Assembly: GCA_937877655.1 (NCBI GenBank)
Contig: CALFJC010000130.1
Coordinates: 1-64,000, forward strand
Length of the DNA: 64,000 bases
Reading direction: 5' to 3'
Origin: an uncultured Selenomonadales bacterium
Lineage (GTDB): Bacteria; Bacillota; Negativicutes; Selenomonadales; Selenomonadaceae
Part shown: positions 17,634 to 26,204 of the stretch, piece after piece
How the letters are laid out: each line of letters begins with the position of its first letter
How positions within the stretch are numbered: position 1 is the stretch's first letter
The notes under the pieces: model-generated
Database searches by the model: none
Seen by the model: the letters and a program-made list of their open reading frames with translations, nothing else
What the model was told of the DNA's origin: nothing
Position numbers and translations under genes: made by a program

Positions 17634-18455
17634 ATGGAACTTTACGAACAACATTTGCACAGCACGTTTTCTTTTGACGGGAAATCGTCGCCGCTTGAGG
17701 AATGTCACGCCGCCATTGAAAAAAATCTGTGCGGAATTTGTTTCACGGAGCATTTTTCTGTTGATAAGTTTGATGTGAGTTTCGGTTTTATGCGCTATGA
17801 AAAATATCACGAGGCGATTGAGAATTGCAAGGAAAATTTCGGAGATCGCTTGAAAATTTGTCGCGGCTTGGAAATTGGCGAGCCGCATTTGGAAAAATGT
17901 CGCTCCGTATTGGAAAATGAATTGTCGAAAATGGATTTGGATTTTATAATAGGTTCGATTCACAATATCGGAAGTGTGAAACTTCGCATTTTCCGCGCAG
18001 GCAAGACGTCCGAAGAACTTTATGCGGAATACTTTTCAGAAATTTTGAAAATGGTTGAGACAGCAGACTTTGACGTTATCGGACATTTAGATTTGGTAAA
18101 GAAATACGGCGTGTCGAAACTCGGCGACGAAAATTTTCAACCGCCCGGCGATTACGAACCTGCGCGGTATGAAAAAATTTTGCGGAAGATTTTATCGCGG
18201 GCGATTGAACGCGGCGTAGGAATTGAAATTAACACGGCAGGTTGGCGAACTCCGGCACACGAGCAATATCCGAAAATCGAAGTCTTGAAACTTTATTGGG
18301 AGATGGGCGGCGAATTGATAACGATTGGTTCGGACGCTCATCACGTCAAAGACATTGCCGCCAATTTTGACAGAGCCGCGCAGATTTTGCAGGCGGTCGG
18401 CTTTGAAAAATATTTCTGTTATTTCGGGCGGCAACCGTTCCCGATTTACTTTTGA
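17634..18455 (+). CDS. PHP-domain phosphatase, histidinol-phosphatase-like
   Basis: 273 residues of the PHP superfamily. The metal-binding HLHSTFSFDG is at residues 7-16, FTEHFSVD, DFIIGSIHNI, VIGHLDLVKKYG and ITIGSDAHHV follow in the expected order. HisK-type members hydrolyse histidinol phosphate, but a PHP enzyme placed in a sugar operon may act on another phosphate ester. The GGAGGTGA site precedes ATG 17634. Twelve bases separate it from rpiB, so the two genes are co-transcribed. Confidence 0.8.
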   Translation: MELYEQHLHSTFSFDGKSSPLEECHAAIEKNLCGICFTEHFSVDKFDVSFGFMRYEKYHEAIENCKENFGDRLKICRGLEIGEPHLEKCRSVLENELSKMDLDFIIGSIHNIGSVKLRIFRAGKTSEELYAEYFSEILKMVETADFDVIGHLDLVKKYGVSKLGDENFQPPGDYEPARYEKILRKILSRAIERGVGIEINTAGWRTPAHEQYPKIEVLKLYWEMGGELITIGSDAHHVKDIAANFDRAAQILQAVGFEKYFCYFGRQPFPIYF

Positions 18456-18467
18456 GGGGGAATTTCC

Positions 18468-18911
18468 GTGAAAATTACAATCGGCAGCGATCACGGTGCG
18501 GTTGAACTGAAAGAGGAAGTTAAAAAAGTTTTGGCGGAGTTTGAAGGCGTCGAAGTCAAAGACATTGGAACTTTCGGCAAGGAGTCTGTTGATTATCCCG
18601 ACATTGCCGAGAAAGTTTGCTTAGACGTGGTGAGCGGTGCGGCGGACAGAGGAATTGTGCTTTGCGGCACGGGAATCGGCATTTCCATTGCGGCGAACAA
18701 AATCAAGGGTATTCGTTGTGCGCTGTGCAATGAAATTTATTCGGCGAAGATGAGCCGTCAACACAACAACGCAAATGTTTTGGCAATGGGCGGACGCGTT
18801 ATCGGATCTGAAGTTGCGGGAGAAATTGTTCGCACTTGGATAACAACGGAATTTGCGGGAGGACGTCATGAACGGCGCGTCGATAAAATTATGGCTCTTG
18901 AAAAGATTTAG
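18468..18911 (+). CDS. rpiB: Ribose-5-phosphate isomerase B
   Basis: 147 residues, the normal RpiB/LacA length. GSDHGAVELKEEV at the N-terminus, the catalytic Cys in GIVLCGTGIGISIAANK, and MSRQHNNANVLAMGGRVIG identify the RpiB/LacAB family. It interconverts ribose-5- and ribulose-5-phosphate; some relatives act on galactose-6- or allose-6-phosphate. GTG start at 18468 with GAGGGGG upstream. With the transketolase pair nearby it links the imported sugar to the pentose phosphate pathway. Confidence 0.9.
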   Translation: MKITIGSDHGAVELKEEVKKVLAEFEGVEVKDIGTFGKESVDYPDIAEKVCLDVVSGAADRGIVLCGTGIGISIAANKIKGIRCALCNEIYSAKMSRQHNNANVLAMGGRVIGSEVAGEIVRTWITTEFAGGRHERRVDKIMALEKI

Positions 18912-18923
18912 GAGGAATTTACT

Positions 18924-20414
18924 TTGACTGAAAAAAGTTTTTTGAAACTGCAAAACGGCTCGGACGTTCGCGGCGTTGCAGTTGAAGGCGTCACCGGTGA
19001 ATCCGTTAATCTTACGCCGGAAGCAGTCAATCGCATTGCCGGCGGCTTCGTCAAGTTTCTGTCCGACAAACTCGGCAAACAGGATTTGAAAATCGCTGTC
19101 GGTACTGATTCGCGAATTTCCGCGCAAAAACTTTCCGTTGCTGTCTGTCAATCGCTAATCGGTCACGGCGTCGAAGTTTTGAATTGCGGACTCGCGTCAA
19201 CGCCCGCAATGTTCATGAGTTGCATTTTTGACGAAACCAAAGCCGACGGCGCGATTATGCTTACGGCAAGTCATCTGCCTTTCAATCGCAACGGCATGAA
19301 ATTTTTTACCAAAGACGGCGGGCTTGAAAAATCCGAAATAACGACCGTCCTAAAACTTGCCGCAATCTGCGCGGAAGTCAAAGGCGATATCTCGAAAGAA
19401 AAAAATTTTGCGCTGATTGATCTTTACGCCAAACATCTGCGCGGAAAAATTTCTTCGGCGTTGGACTCGGAAAAGCCTTTTGCGGGAATGAAAATCCTTG
19501 TGGACGCGGGCAACGGTGCGGGCGGTTTCTTTGCAGAAAAAATTCTTGAACCGCTCGGAGCAGACATTTCGGGCAGTCAATTCCTCAAACCCGACGGAAC
19601 TTTTCCGAATCACATTCCCAATCCCGAAGACAAAAAGGCAATGGCGTCAATAAAAAAAGCCGTCCTCGACAACCGCGCAACTCTCGGTTTGATTTTTGAT
19701 ACCGACGTTGACCGCGCAGGTGCAGTTCTCTCCGACGGCGAAGAAGTCAGCCGAAATGCGCTGATTGCCCTAATCGCCGCGATTCTTGCGCCCGATTATC
19801 CCGGCTCGACAATCGTAACCGATTCCGTCACAAGCGATGAACTTCACGACTTCCTTGAACAAAATTTAAATCTGAAGCATCATCGATTCAAACGCGGCTA
19901 TAAAAATGTCATCAACGAATGCATTCGGCTGAACAAAAGCGGCGTCATAAGTCCGCTGGCGATTGAAACTTCCGGGCACGGCGCGTTGAGTGAAAATTAT
20001 TTTCTCGACGACGGGGCATATCTTGCGGTTAAAATTTTAATTGCCGCCGCCAAACTCCACGCGCAGGGAAAAAATCTTTCCGAACTAATAGCCGATTTGA
20101 AATATCCCGCCGAAAGTTACGAGTTCCGCTTGAAAATTTCTGCCGAAAATTTCAAAACTTACGGCGAAGAAGTTCTGAAGACTTTCGCCGCCCGCGCAGA
20201 TTCCGCCGGAATAAAAAAAGCCGAGCCGAATTTTGAAGGCGTGCGCTTAATCTTCGACAACGGCTGGGCTTTACTTAGGCTTTCGTTGCATGATCCAAAT
20301 ATGCCGCTGAACGTCGAAAGTCGCGAAGTGGGCGGCTGTGAAAAAATTTTGGCAGCTGTGAAAAATTTGCTCGAAGGCTTCGACAAGTTGGACATGAGCA
20401 AACTTGACGCTTGA
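18924..20414 (+). CDS. Phosphomannomutase/phosphoglucomutase family protein
   Basis: 496 residues of the alpha-D-phosphohexomutase family. The phosphoserine is Ser116 in LTASHLPFNRNGMKF, the metal loop reads DTDVDRAG (DGDGDR in most relatives), the sugar-binding loop is ETSGHGAL, and a C-terminal phosphate-binding domain is present. It moves phosphate between C1 and C6 of hexoses. TTG start at 18924 follows AGGAGG. Last gene of the operon; a terminator follows. The changed metal loop still keeps all Asp residues. Confidence 0.85.
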   Translation: MTEKSFLKLQNGSDVRGVAVEGVTGESVNLTPEAVNRIAGGFVKFLSDKLGKQDLKIAVGTDSRISAQKLSVAVCQSLIGHGVEVLNCGLASTPAMFMSCIFDETKADGAIMLTASHLPFNRNGMKFFTKDGGLEKSEITTVLKLAAICAEVKGDISKEKNFALIDLYAKHLRGKISSALDSEKPFAGMKILVDAGNGAGGFFAEKILEPLGADISGSQFLKPDGTFPNHIPNPEDKKAMASIKKAVLDNRATLGLIFDTDVDRAGAVLSDGEEVSRNALIALIAAILAPDYPGSTIVTDSVTSDELHDFLEQNLNLKHHRFKRGYKNVINECIRLNKSGVISPLAIETSGHGALSENYFLDDGAYLAVKILIAAAKLHAQGKNLSELIADLKYPAESYEFRLKISAENFKTYGEEVLKTFAARADSAGIKKAEPNFEGVRLIFDNGWALLRLSLHDPNMPLNVESREVGGCEKILAAVKNLLEGFDKLDMSKLDA

Positions 20415-20433
20415 CATTTTCAAAAAAAATTTT

Positions 20434-20465
20434 CCCAAGTCATAAATCGGCTTGGGATTTTTTTA
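20434..20465. terminator. Bidirectional terminator between the sugar operon and gyrA
   Basis: CCCAAGTC and GGCTTGGG form an 8-base stem, with A8 on the left and T8 on the right, so it serves the two converging transcripts. Confidence 0.8.
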
Positions 20466-20474
20466 TGTTGAAAT

Positions 20475-22916
20475 TCAATCGTTTTTAAGAGTGACGGTCG
20501 CCAACGCGGCAACTTTATCTTCATCTTTGGTTTTCATCAGCATAACGCCTTGAGTATTTCGGCTGAACGAACTTATTTCGGCAATGCTCGTGCGAATCAC
20601 AAAACCTTCCGTCGTTATCAAAAGAAGTTCCTGTTCGGGCGTGACAACTTTAATCCCGACGACTTCGCCGGTTTTTTCGGTAACTTTCATGTTGATTAAA
20701 CCTTTGCCGCCGCGAGACTGCGAACGATATTCTTCTGTCGGAGTGCGTTTGCCGAGCCCTTCTTCGCTGACAGTCAAAACTTCCGCGCCGTGTTTCAATT
20801 TATCCATGCCGATAACGCGGTCGCCCTTTTTGAGTTTGATTCCGCGAACGCCGCGAGCATTTCTGCCCATCGAACGAACTTCTTCTTCCGCAAAAGCTAT
20901 CGCCATGCCCTGCGCGGTGCCGAGAATAACATAGCGTTCGCCTTCGGTAAATTTCACGCCGATAAGTTCATCATCTTTGTCGAGATTAATCGCCAACAAG
21001 CCGCGCTTCGCCATCGAGCTGAATTCGGACAGCTGAGTTTTTTTGACGATACCTTTTTTCGTTGCCATAAAAAGATAGCGCGTCGGGTCGAATTCTTTAA
21101 CTTTAATCATTGCGGTAATTTTTTCGCCCGATTCGATTTGCAGAAGGTTGCTGATGTGAATTCCTTTAGCCGTCCTGCCCGATTCGGCGACTTGATAAGC
21201 TTTGAGATGAAAAACTTTGCCCTTGTTGGTGAAAAATAAAATTGTGTGATGCGTCGTGGTTATCAAAATTTGTTCGACAAAATCTTCTTCCTTCGTGCCC
21301 ATGCCCGTGACGCCGACTCCGCCGCGTTTTTGTTTTTTGTAAGTGCTGAGATCAATTCTTTTGACGTAGCCGCCGTGAGTCAACGTAACAACAATATCAT
21401 CGTCGTTAATCAAATCTTCCGCCTCAAACGCGGTTAATTCTTCGGCGACAATTTCCGTGCGGCGTTCGTCATTGAATTTTTCCTTAACCGCCGTCAACTC
21501 GTCCTTAATAATCTGCAAAATCATTTGTTCGTTGCCGAGAATTTCTTCAAATTTTTTAATCGCGGCAAGGACGTTGCGATAATCTTCTTCCAATTTGTCG
21601 CGTTCAAGCCCCGTGAGTTTTTGAAGGCGCAAATCCAAAATCGCCTGCGCTTGCGCGTCGCTGAAATTGAAATTATCCATCAGCGCGGCTTTGGCATAAG
21701 TTGCCGAATCACTTTCGCGAACAATTTTAATCACGCTGTCGAGATTTTTAACGGCGGTCGTCAAGCCTTTCAAAATGTGGGCGCGGGCTTTTGCTTTGTC
21801 GAGATCAAATTTTGTCCGCCGCGTTATCACTTCTTCCTGATGCTTTATGTAATGGCTTAAAATTTCTTTTAGGTTCAAAACTTGCGGCTTGCCGTTGACG
21901 AGCGCGAGCATTATCACGCCGAATGAATCTTGCAACTGAGTATGTTTGAAAAGTTGATTCAAAATAATTTGCGGAGTCACGTCGCGGCGCAGGTCGATTG
22001 CAATTCTCATGCCTTCGCGGTCGCTTTCGTCTCTTAAATCCGTGACGCCTTCAATCGTTTTATCGCGGACAAGGTCGGCAATTTTTTCGATAAGCCGCGC
22101 CTTGTTGACTTGATAAGGCAATTCGGTCACGACAATTCGCGATTTTCCGTTTGGAATTTTTTCAATCGAAGTTCGCGCCCGCATTTTAATCGAGCCGCGT
22201 CCCGTGCGATAGGCGTCGCGAATTCCTTCCTTGCCGATAATCAAGCCGGCGGTCGGAAAATCGGGTCCGTGAATAATTTTTATCAGATCGTCCGTCGCGG
22301 CGTCGGGATTGTCGATTAAAAATAAAGTCGCGTCGATAACTTCGCCGATATTGTGCGGCGGAATATTTGTCGCCATTGCCACAGCGATACCCGAAGTGCC
22401 GTTGACAAGGAGTTGCGGAAATTTCGCGGGCAAAACGGACGGCTCTTTTAAAGATTCGTCGTAATTCGGAACAAAATCGACAGTTTCTTTTTCAATGTCC
22501 TGCAACATGAGCTCGGAAATTTTTGACATGCGAACTTCGGTATAACGCATTGCGGCGGCAGGATCTCCGTCCACCGAACCGAAATTCCCGTGCCCGTCGG
22601 CAAGCACATAACGCATTGAAAAATCCTGCGCCATGCGAACAATCGCATCATAAACCGAAGTATCGCCGTGCGGATGATATTTACCCAAAACTTCACCGAC
22701 AATGCGCGCCGATTTTTTGTAAGGCTTGCCGCTCGTCATGCCCGCTTCCTGCATTGCGTAAAGAATTCTGCGGTGAACGGGCTTTAAGCCGTCGCGAACA
22801 TCGGGCAAGGCGCGAGAGACAATTACCGACATTGCATAATCTATGTATGAAAATTTCATCTCGTGTTCGAGATTGACGGGGATAATTTTTCCCGATCCAA
22901 AATTTAATTCTTCCAC
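20475..22916 (-). CDS. gyrA: DNA gyrase subunit A
   Basis: 813 residues, normal GyrA length. It forms the A2B2 gyrase that introduces negative supercoils. The DNA-cleaving Tyr125 is in DPAAAMRYTEVRM, the quinolone-resistance region near 80-90 reads YHPHGDTSVYDAI with Asp85 and Ser87, and the C-terminal beta-pinwheel carries KKQKRGGVGVTGMG, a variant of the GyrA box, and a second patch SQSRGGKGL. No gyrB neighbour is present. ATG 22916 follows a GAGGTGAG site. Confidence 0.95.
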   Translation of the reverse strand: MEELNFGSGKIIPVNLEHEMKFSYIDYAMSVIVSRALPDVRDGLKPVHRRILYAMQEAGMTSGKPYKKSARIVGEVLGKYHPHGDTSVYDAIVRMAQDFSMRYVLADGHGNFGSVDGDPAAAMRYTEVRMSKISELMLQDIEKETVDFVPNYDESLKEPSVLPAKFPQLLVNGTSGIAVAMATNIPPHNIGEVIDATLFLIDNPDAATDDLIKIIHGPDFPTAGLIIGKEGIRDAYRTGRGSIKMRARTSIEKIPNGKSRIVVTELPYQVNKARLIEKIADLVRDKTIEGVTDLRDESDREGMRIAIDLRRDVTPQIILNQLFKHTQLQDSFGVIMLALVNGKPQVLNLKEILSHYIKHQEEVITRRTKFDLDKAKARAHILKGLTTAVKNLDSVIKIVRESDSATYAKAALMDNFNFSDAQAQAILDLRLQKLTGLERDKLEEDYRNVLAAIKKFEEILGNEQMILQIIKDELTAVKEKFNDERRTEIVAEELTAFEAEDLINDDDIVVTLTHGGYVKRIDLSTYKKQKRGGVGVTGMGTKEEDFVEQILITTTHHTILFFTNKGKVFHLKAYQVAESGRTAKGIHISNLLQIESGEKITAMIKVKEFDPTRYLFMATKKGIVKKTQLSEFSSMAKRGLLAINLDKDDELIGVKFTEGERYVILGTAQGMAIAFAEEEVRSMGRNARGVRGIKLKKGDRVIGMDKLKHGAEVLTVSEEGLGKRTPTEEYRSQSRGGKGLINMKVTEKTGEVVGIKVVTPEQELLLITTEGFVIRTSIAEISSFSRNTQGVMLMKTKDEDKVAALATVTLKND

Positions 22917-22942
22917 TGTCTCACCTCATTTGAAAATTAAAA

Positions 22943-22979
22943 CCGCGCAGATTATAGCATCTGCGCGGCGATTTGTCTA
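22943..22979 (-). promoter_or_regulatory. Hairpin overlapping a probable gyrA promoter
   Basis: On the minus strand TAGACA (22979-22974) and TATAAT (22956-22951) are 17 bases apart. A perfect 9-base stem, CCGCGCAGA with TCTGCGCGG, spans 22943-22968 and overlaps the -10 box. It can be a terminator of the gene at 22983, a supercoiling-sensitive element, or both. Confidence 0.55.
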
Positions 22980-22982
22980 ATT

Positions 22983-23375
22983 TCACAGGAACAGGAAAAG
23001 CAATGCGCCGATAAAAAGTACCAAGCTGAAACTGTGCAAGGCATTTTGGACGGCTTGATTGTGTTTGCCGAAAAGCCCGCCGATTATCGGGCGCAGAAGA
23101 AAAATTAAAAGCGAAGTCGACAGGAAAAAAAGCGGCTTATCTTTTTCGGCGAGGCTGTAGGCGAGCATGACGGCTGAAATTGCAATGCCGCTTGTTTCGG
23201 CGTGCGAAAGTTTTCGTTTGACTTCGGGTGCGGGCGTCGCCGATTTTTTTTTGTCTTCGGCGGCTTGAGTTTCGCTGTCGATGAATTTTTTACTGCGAAA
23301 AACTTTGTGCTCCGAAGCGTCAGTAATTTTAATCGGCTTGTCTTCGGAATTTTTTTCGGAAATGTTCTCGTTCAT
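22983..23375 (-). CDS. Small membrane protein, unknown function
   Basis: 130 residues: a charged N-terminal half rich in Lys, Glu and Ser, then three hydrophobic segments (near 58-75, 80-95 and 110-130). It resembles no family I know. It stands between the dispersed repeat and gyrA. The start ATG 23375 has only a weak AGGAG-like site. Confidence 0.5.
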   Translation of the reverse strand: MNENISEKNSEDKPIKITDASEHKVFRSKKFIDSETQAAEDKKKSATPAPEVKRKLSHAETSGIAISAVMLAYSLAEKDKPLFFLSTSLLIFLLRPIIGGLFGKHNQAVQNALHSFSLVLFIGALLFLFL

Positions 23376-23394
23376 TTTTGACTCCTAAAGGCGG

Positions 23395-23730
23395 TTGGCG
23401 AAGACCCGGGCGAACAGGATTTGCAAAAGAAAGTTGAAACGGCGATGCCCCTGCGAGGCGAGTTTCTTTGCTCGGTCAAGGAAAGTAGATCCTAAACATA
23501 AAAATTAATTTCAAACTGAATCGAAGTGAGACACGGGCGCACAGGACGTGCGCCCGCCGGCGTCCGCCGCAGGATGCGGCGTAAGCCGGTCTGAGCCCCT
23601 TTTCTTTTGCTTACTTTTCTTTTGGGGCGGCAAAAGAAAAGTAAGTTTAATTTACAAAAATTATTTTCAAACTGAATCGAAGTTCGCGACAGCGTTTCGG
23701 CGAACCCACACTTTCTAAAAGCGGGGGAAC
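23395..23730 (+). repeat. Dispersed intergenic repeat, copy B (composite)
   Basis: The right part (23525-23730) matches copy A (1745-1950) in the opposite orientation: CGGGCGCACAGGACGTGCGC, then CCTTTTCTTTTGCTTACTTT with its near complement, and the tail CGAACCCACACTTTCTAAAA. The left part (23395-23490) contains GCCCCTGCGAG and TTTCTTTGCTCGGTCAAGGA, which resemble the middle of copy A. This 356-base gap holds no credible gene. Confidence 0.75.
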
Positions 23731-23731
23731 A

Positions 23732-24589
23732 TCACCCTTCTGCTCTCAACTTTTCAAGCAGGGCGGGATAATGTTCGACAACCTTTTTAAGCTGAACATC
23801 GTTTTGATCTTTGTTTTTAGACCACAAAGTATTACCGCTCTGTTGCATTTTAATATCAACGTAAGTCAAAGATCTCTGCGCGGCGGACGGAATTTTAATT
23901 TTCGTGCCGTTCAAAACCGCCATCGACCAAAACCAAATGTCATCGGCAAGCGGCGCAAGCTCCATAAAAAGTTCGCGGTTTAAAATGTCGTCGTGAAAAA
24001 ATTTTTTTAAATAAAGAACACCGCCAACACCTGTTAAAAAATTTTTGTAAGTGCCTTTTCCGCGAATCTGCTTTAATTTCGTTTCCTTTTCCCAAGTTTC
24101 ATAAGGAGCAATATTTCCCTGTTCGTCGAGCTTGAGAAGATGGGCACGGTGCGCAATAACGCTGTCGGGCGTCCGTAAATGTTCATCGTAAAGAATTTTG
24201 AGCCAATCATAATGATAAAAAATGTCGTCGTCCGCCGTAACAATCACATCATCGGGATAAATCTTCAGAGTGGGAATCAATTTTGTATACGAACGAAAAT
24301 TTTCACACCATTCGATTGTCAAGCCGAAATTTTTTAATTCAAGCAAGTCGGACGGCAAAGAACTTTTTTCGCGTTGCGGAAAAGATTCTTCGTCGAGCCA
24401 CAAAATCAATTTATCGGGCGGAAAACTTTGATTGAGCAAAGAATAAATCGTGTACTTCACGTCGTGAATTCTCTTGTCGTAAGAAGTCAGCGAGACAATA
24501 ACTTTTTCCGAGCGCGGCGAGTCATTGATCCCGATAAATTTTTTTTCGGCAAGATACCCGTCAATTTCCTTTTTGTTAATTCCTTTCAT
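23732..24589 (-). CDS. Glycosyltransferase-like protein (GT-A fold)
   Basis: 285 residues. SEKVIVSLTSYDKRIHDVKY near the N-terminus followed by the acidic motif VTADDDIFYHYDW fits a metal-dependent glycosyltransferase of the GT-A type, in which the DDD motif binds the nucleotide sugar. TYKNFLTGVGGVLY and APLADDIWFW in the second half resemble acceptor-site elements of capsule or lipopolysaccharide transferases. ATG 24589 follows GGAGG; the frame is open further but inside the upstream gene's end. It starts 4 bases after cobA-hemD, an odd partner. Sugar and acceptor are unknown. Confidence 0.7.
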   Translation of the reverse strand: MKGINKKEIDGYLAEKKFIGINDSPRSEKVIVSLTSYDKRIHDVKYTIYSLLNQSFPPDKLILWLDEESFPQREKSSLPSDLLELKNFGLTIEWCENFRSYTKLIPTLKIYPDDVIVTADDDIFYHYDWLKILYDEHLRTPDSVIAHRAHLLKLDEQGNIAPYETWEKETKLKQIRGKGTYKNFLTGVGGVLYLKKFFHDDILNRELFMELAPLADDIWFWSMAVLNGTKIKIPSAAQRSLTYVDIKMQQSGNTLWSKNKDQNDVQLKKVVEHYPALLEKLRAEG

Positions 24590-24593
24590 AACG

Positions 24594-26051
24594 TCAGCCT
24601 CCGTAAAATTTTTTAACGGCGTCAACCAAACCGTTAATCGTAAATTCTTCCGCGACAACGGCGGGCGTCACGCCGAAATTTTTTAAAGTCTGCGCGGTTA
24701 TCGTGCCAATCGCCGCCGATTTTATTTTTTGCAAAGGAGCGACGCCGTAAGCCGCAACAAAATTTTCTGCGGTCGAAGAACTCGTGAACGTGATTAAATC
24801 TATCGAATCGAAATCAATCTGCGCGGGAATTTCGCGGACAGTTTTATAAATCGGAGCGATTGTGACTTCCGCGCCGAAATTTTTAAGTGATTCGGGCAAA
24901 ATATCGCGTGCAACCTCCGCCCTTGCCAACAAAATTTTTTTATCGGCGACAAAATTTTTCAAAGCGTCCGCCAAACTCTCCGCGACAAAATCTTTCGGCA
25001 CAACGTCCGCGATTATCCCGAAGTTTAAAAGTTTCTCCGCCGTCGCCGAGCCGATAGCCGCAACTTTTTTTAAAGCTCTTGCGTCCAAGCCGTGAATCTT
25101 CAGCCGCTCAAAAAATTTTTCAACGCCGTTTGCACTGGTAAAAATTATCCAATCAAAGCCGCGCAGATTTTTAATCGCCGCATCAGCCGCCGCGAAATTG
25201 TCGGAAGGCGCGGCGATTTTTATTGTCGGACACTCCAAAACTTCCGCGCCGAGATTTTTTAACGCCCTTGAAAGTTTTGAGGCTTGCGCCCGCGCCCGCG
25301 TCACCAAAATTTTTTTCCCGAATAAGATTTTTGTATCAAACCAACGGAGTTTTTCGCGCAGATTGACGACTTCGCCGACCAAAAATATCGCGGGCGGCTG
25401 AATTTTTTCGTTCGGAGCTTTTTCAAGCGTCGTTACGAAAACTTCTTGCGCGGGTTTTGTTCCCCAACGAATCAGCGCGGCGGGCGTTTCGGGAGCGCGC
25501 CCGTTTTCGATAAGTTTTTGAACGATTTGCGGCAAATTCGCTATTCCCATTAAAAAAATCAGCGTGTCGACCGCCGTAGAAATTTTTTCCCACTTAATCG
25601 TTGATTCGGGCTTGGTAGGGTCTTCGTGCCCCGTGATAACCGCAAAACTCGTCGCAATTCCTCTGTGCGTGACTGGAATTCCCGCGTATGCCGGAACCGC
25701 TATCGCGCTCGTGACGCCGGGGATTATTTCAAACTCCAAATTGTTTTCGCGCAGATAAAGTGCTTCCTCGCCGCCGCGCCCGAATACAAATGGGTCTCCG
25801 CCCTTTAATCGCACGACAATTTTATTTTGCCGCGCCTCCTCAACCAACAGCTGATTTATTTCTTCTTGCTTGAGTGTGTGACGCCCCGCCTCCTTTCCGA
25901 CATAAATTTTCTTCGCGCCCGCGCAGAACTTCAAAATTTCTTCGTCAGCAAGCCTGTCGTAAATCACGACGTCCGCCATTTTCAAAACTTCCGCCGCCTT
26001 CAACGTCAAAAGCCCCGCGTCGCCCGCGCCCGCGCCGACAAGATACACCAT
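24594..26051 (-). CDS. Fused uroporphyrinogen-III methyltransferase / synthase (CobA-HemD)
   Basis: 485 residues. Residues 1-240 are a CobA/SUMT methyltransferase (VGAGAGDAGLLTLKA, VRLKGGDPFVFGRGGEEA, THRGIA) that makes precorrin-2 with SAM. The rest, from about residue 247, is a HemD uroporphyrinogen-III synthase (ILVTRARAQASKLSRALKNL, WIIFTSANGVEKFFERL, LITFTSSSTAENF). The fusion is common in Firmicutes and supplies siroheme or cobalamin precursors. ATG 26051 follows AAAGGAGG. No other haem gene is in the window. Confidence 0.93.
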   Translation of the reverse strand: MVYLVGAGAGDAGLLTLKAAEVLKMADVVIYDRLADEEILKFCAGAKKIYVGKEAGRHTLKQEEINQLLVEEARQNKIVVRLKGGDPFVFGRGGEEALYLRENNLEFEIIPGVTSAIAVPAYAGIPVTHRGIATSFAVITGHEDPTKPESTIKWEKISTAVDTLIFLMGIANLPQIVQKLIENGRAPETPAALIRWGTKPAQEVFVTTLEKAPNEKIQPPAIFLVGEVVNLREKLRWFDTKILFGKKILVTRARAQASKLSRALKNLGAEVLECPTIKIAAPSDNFAAADAAIKNLRGFDWIIFTSANGVEKFFERLKIHGLDARALKKVAAIGSATAEKLLNFGIIADVVPKDFVAESLADALKNFVADKKILLARAEVARDILPESLKNFGAEVTIAPIYKTVREIPAQIDFDSIDLITFTSSSTAENFVAAYGVAPLQKIKSAAIGTITAQTLKNFGVTPAVVAEEFTINGLVDAVKKFYGG

Positions 26052-26142
26052 TCGACCGCCTCCTTTAAATTTTTTCGCACTGATTATATTTCCTGCACAA
26101 AATTTTTTCAACAAAACCATATTCGACCTTCAAAATCTTTTC

Positions 26143-26171
26143 TTGCTTTTGAAAATGAACTTTTTTATAAT
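26143..26171 (+). promoter_or_regulatory. Promoter of the symporter gene
   Basis: TTGCTT (26143-26148) and TATAAT (26166-26171) are 17 bases apart, about 35 bases before the TTG start. Confidence 0.6.
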
Positions 26172-26204
26172 TTCTGCGTCAAAATCGCTTTGGGAGGGAA
26201 AAAT

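Noticed and set aside
25827..26204. N-terminal extension of the symporter frame over cobA-hemD
   Set aside because: No ribosome site in the extension, and it is antisense to a clear gene; the TTG at 26205 has GGGAGGG and a promoter.
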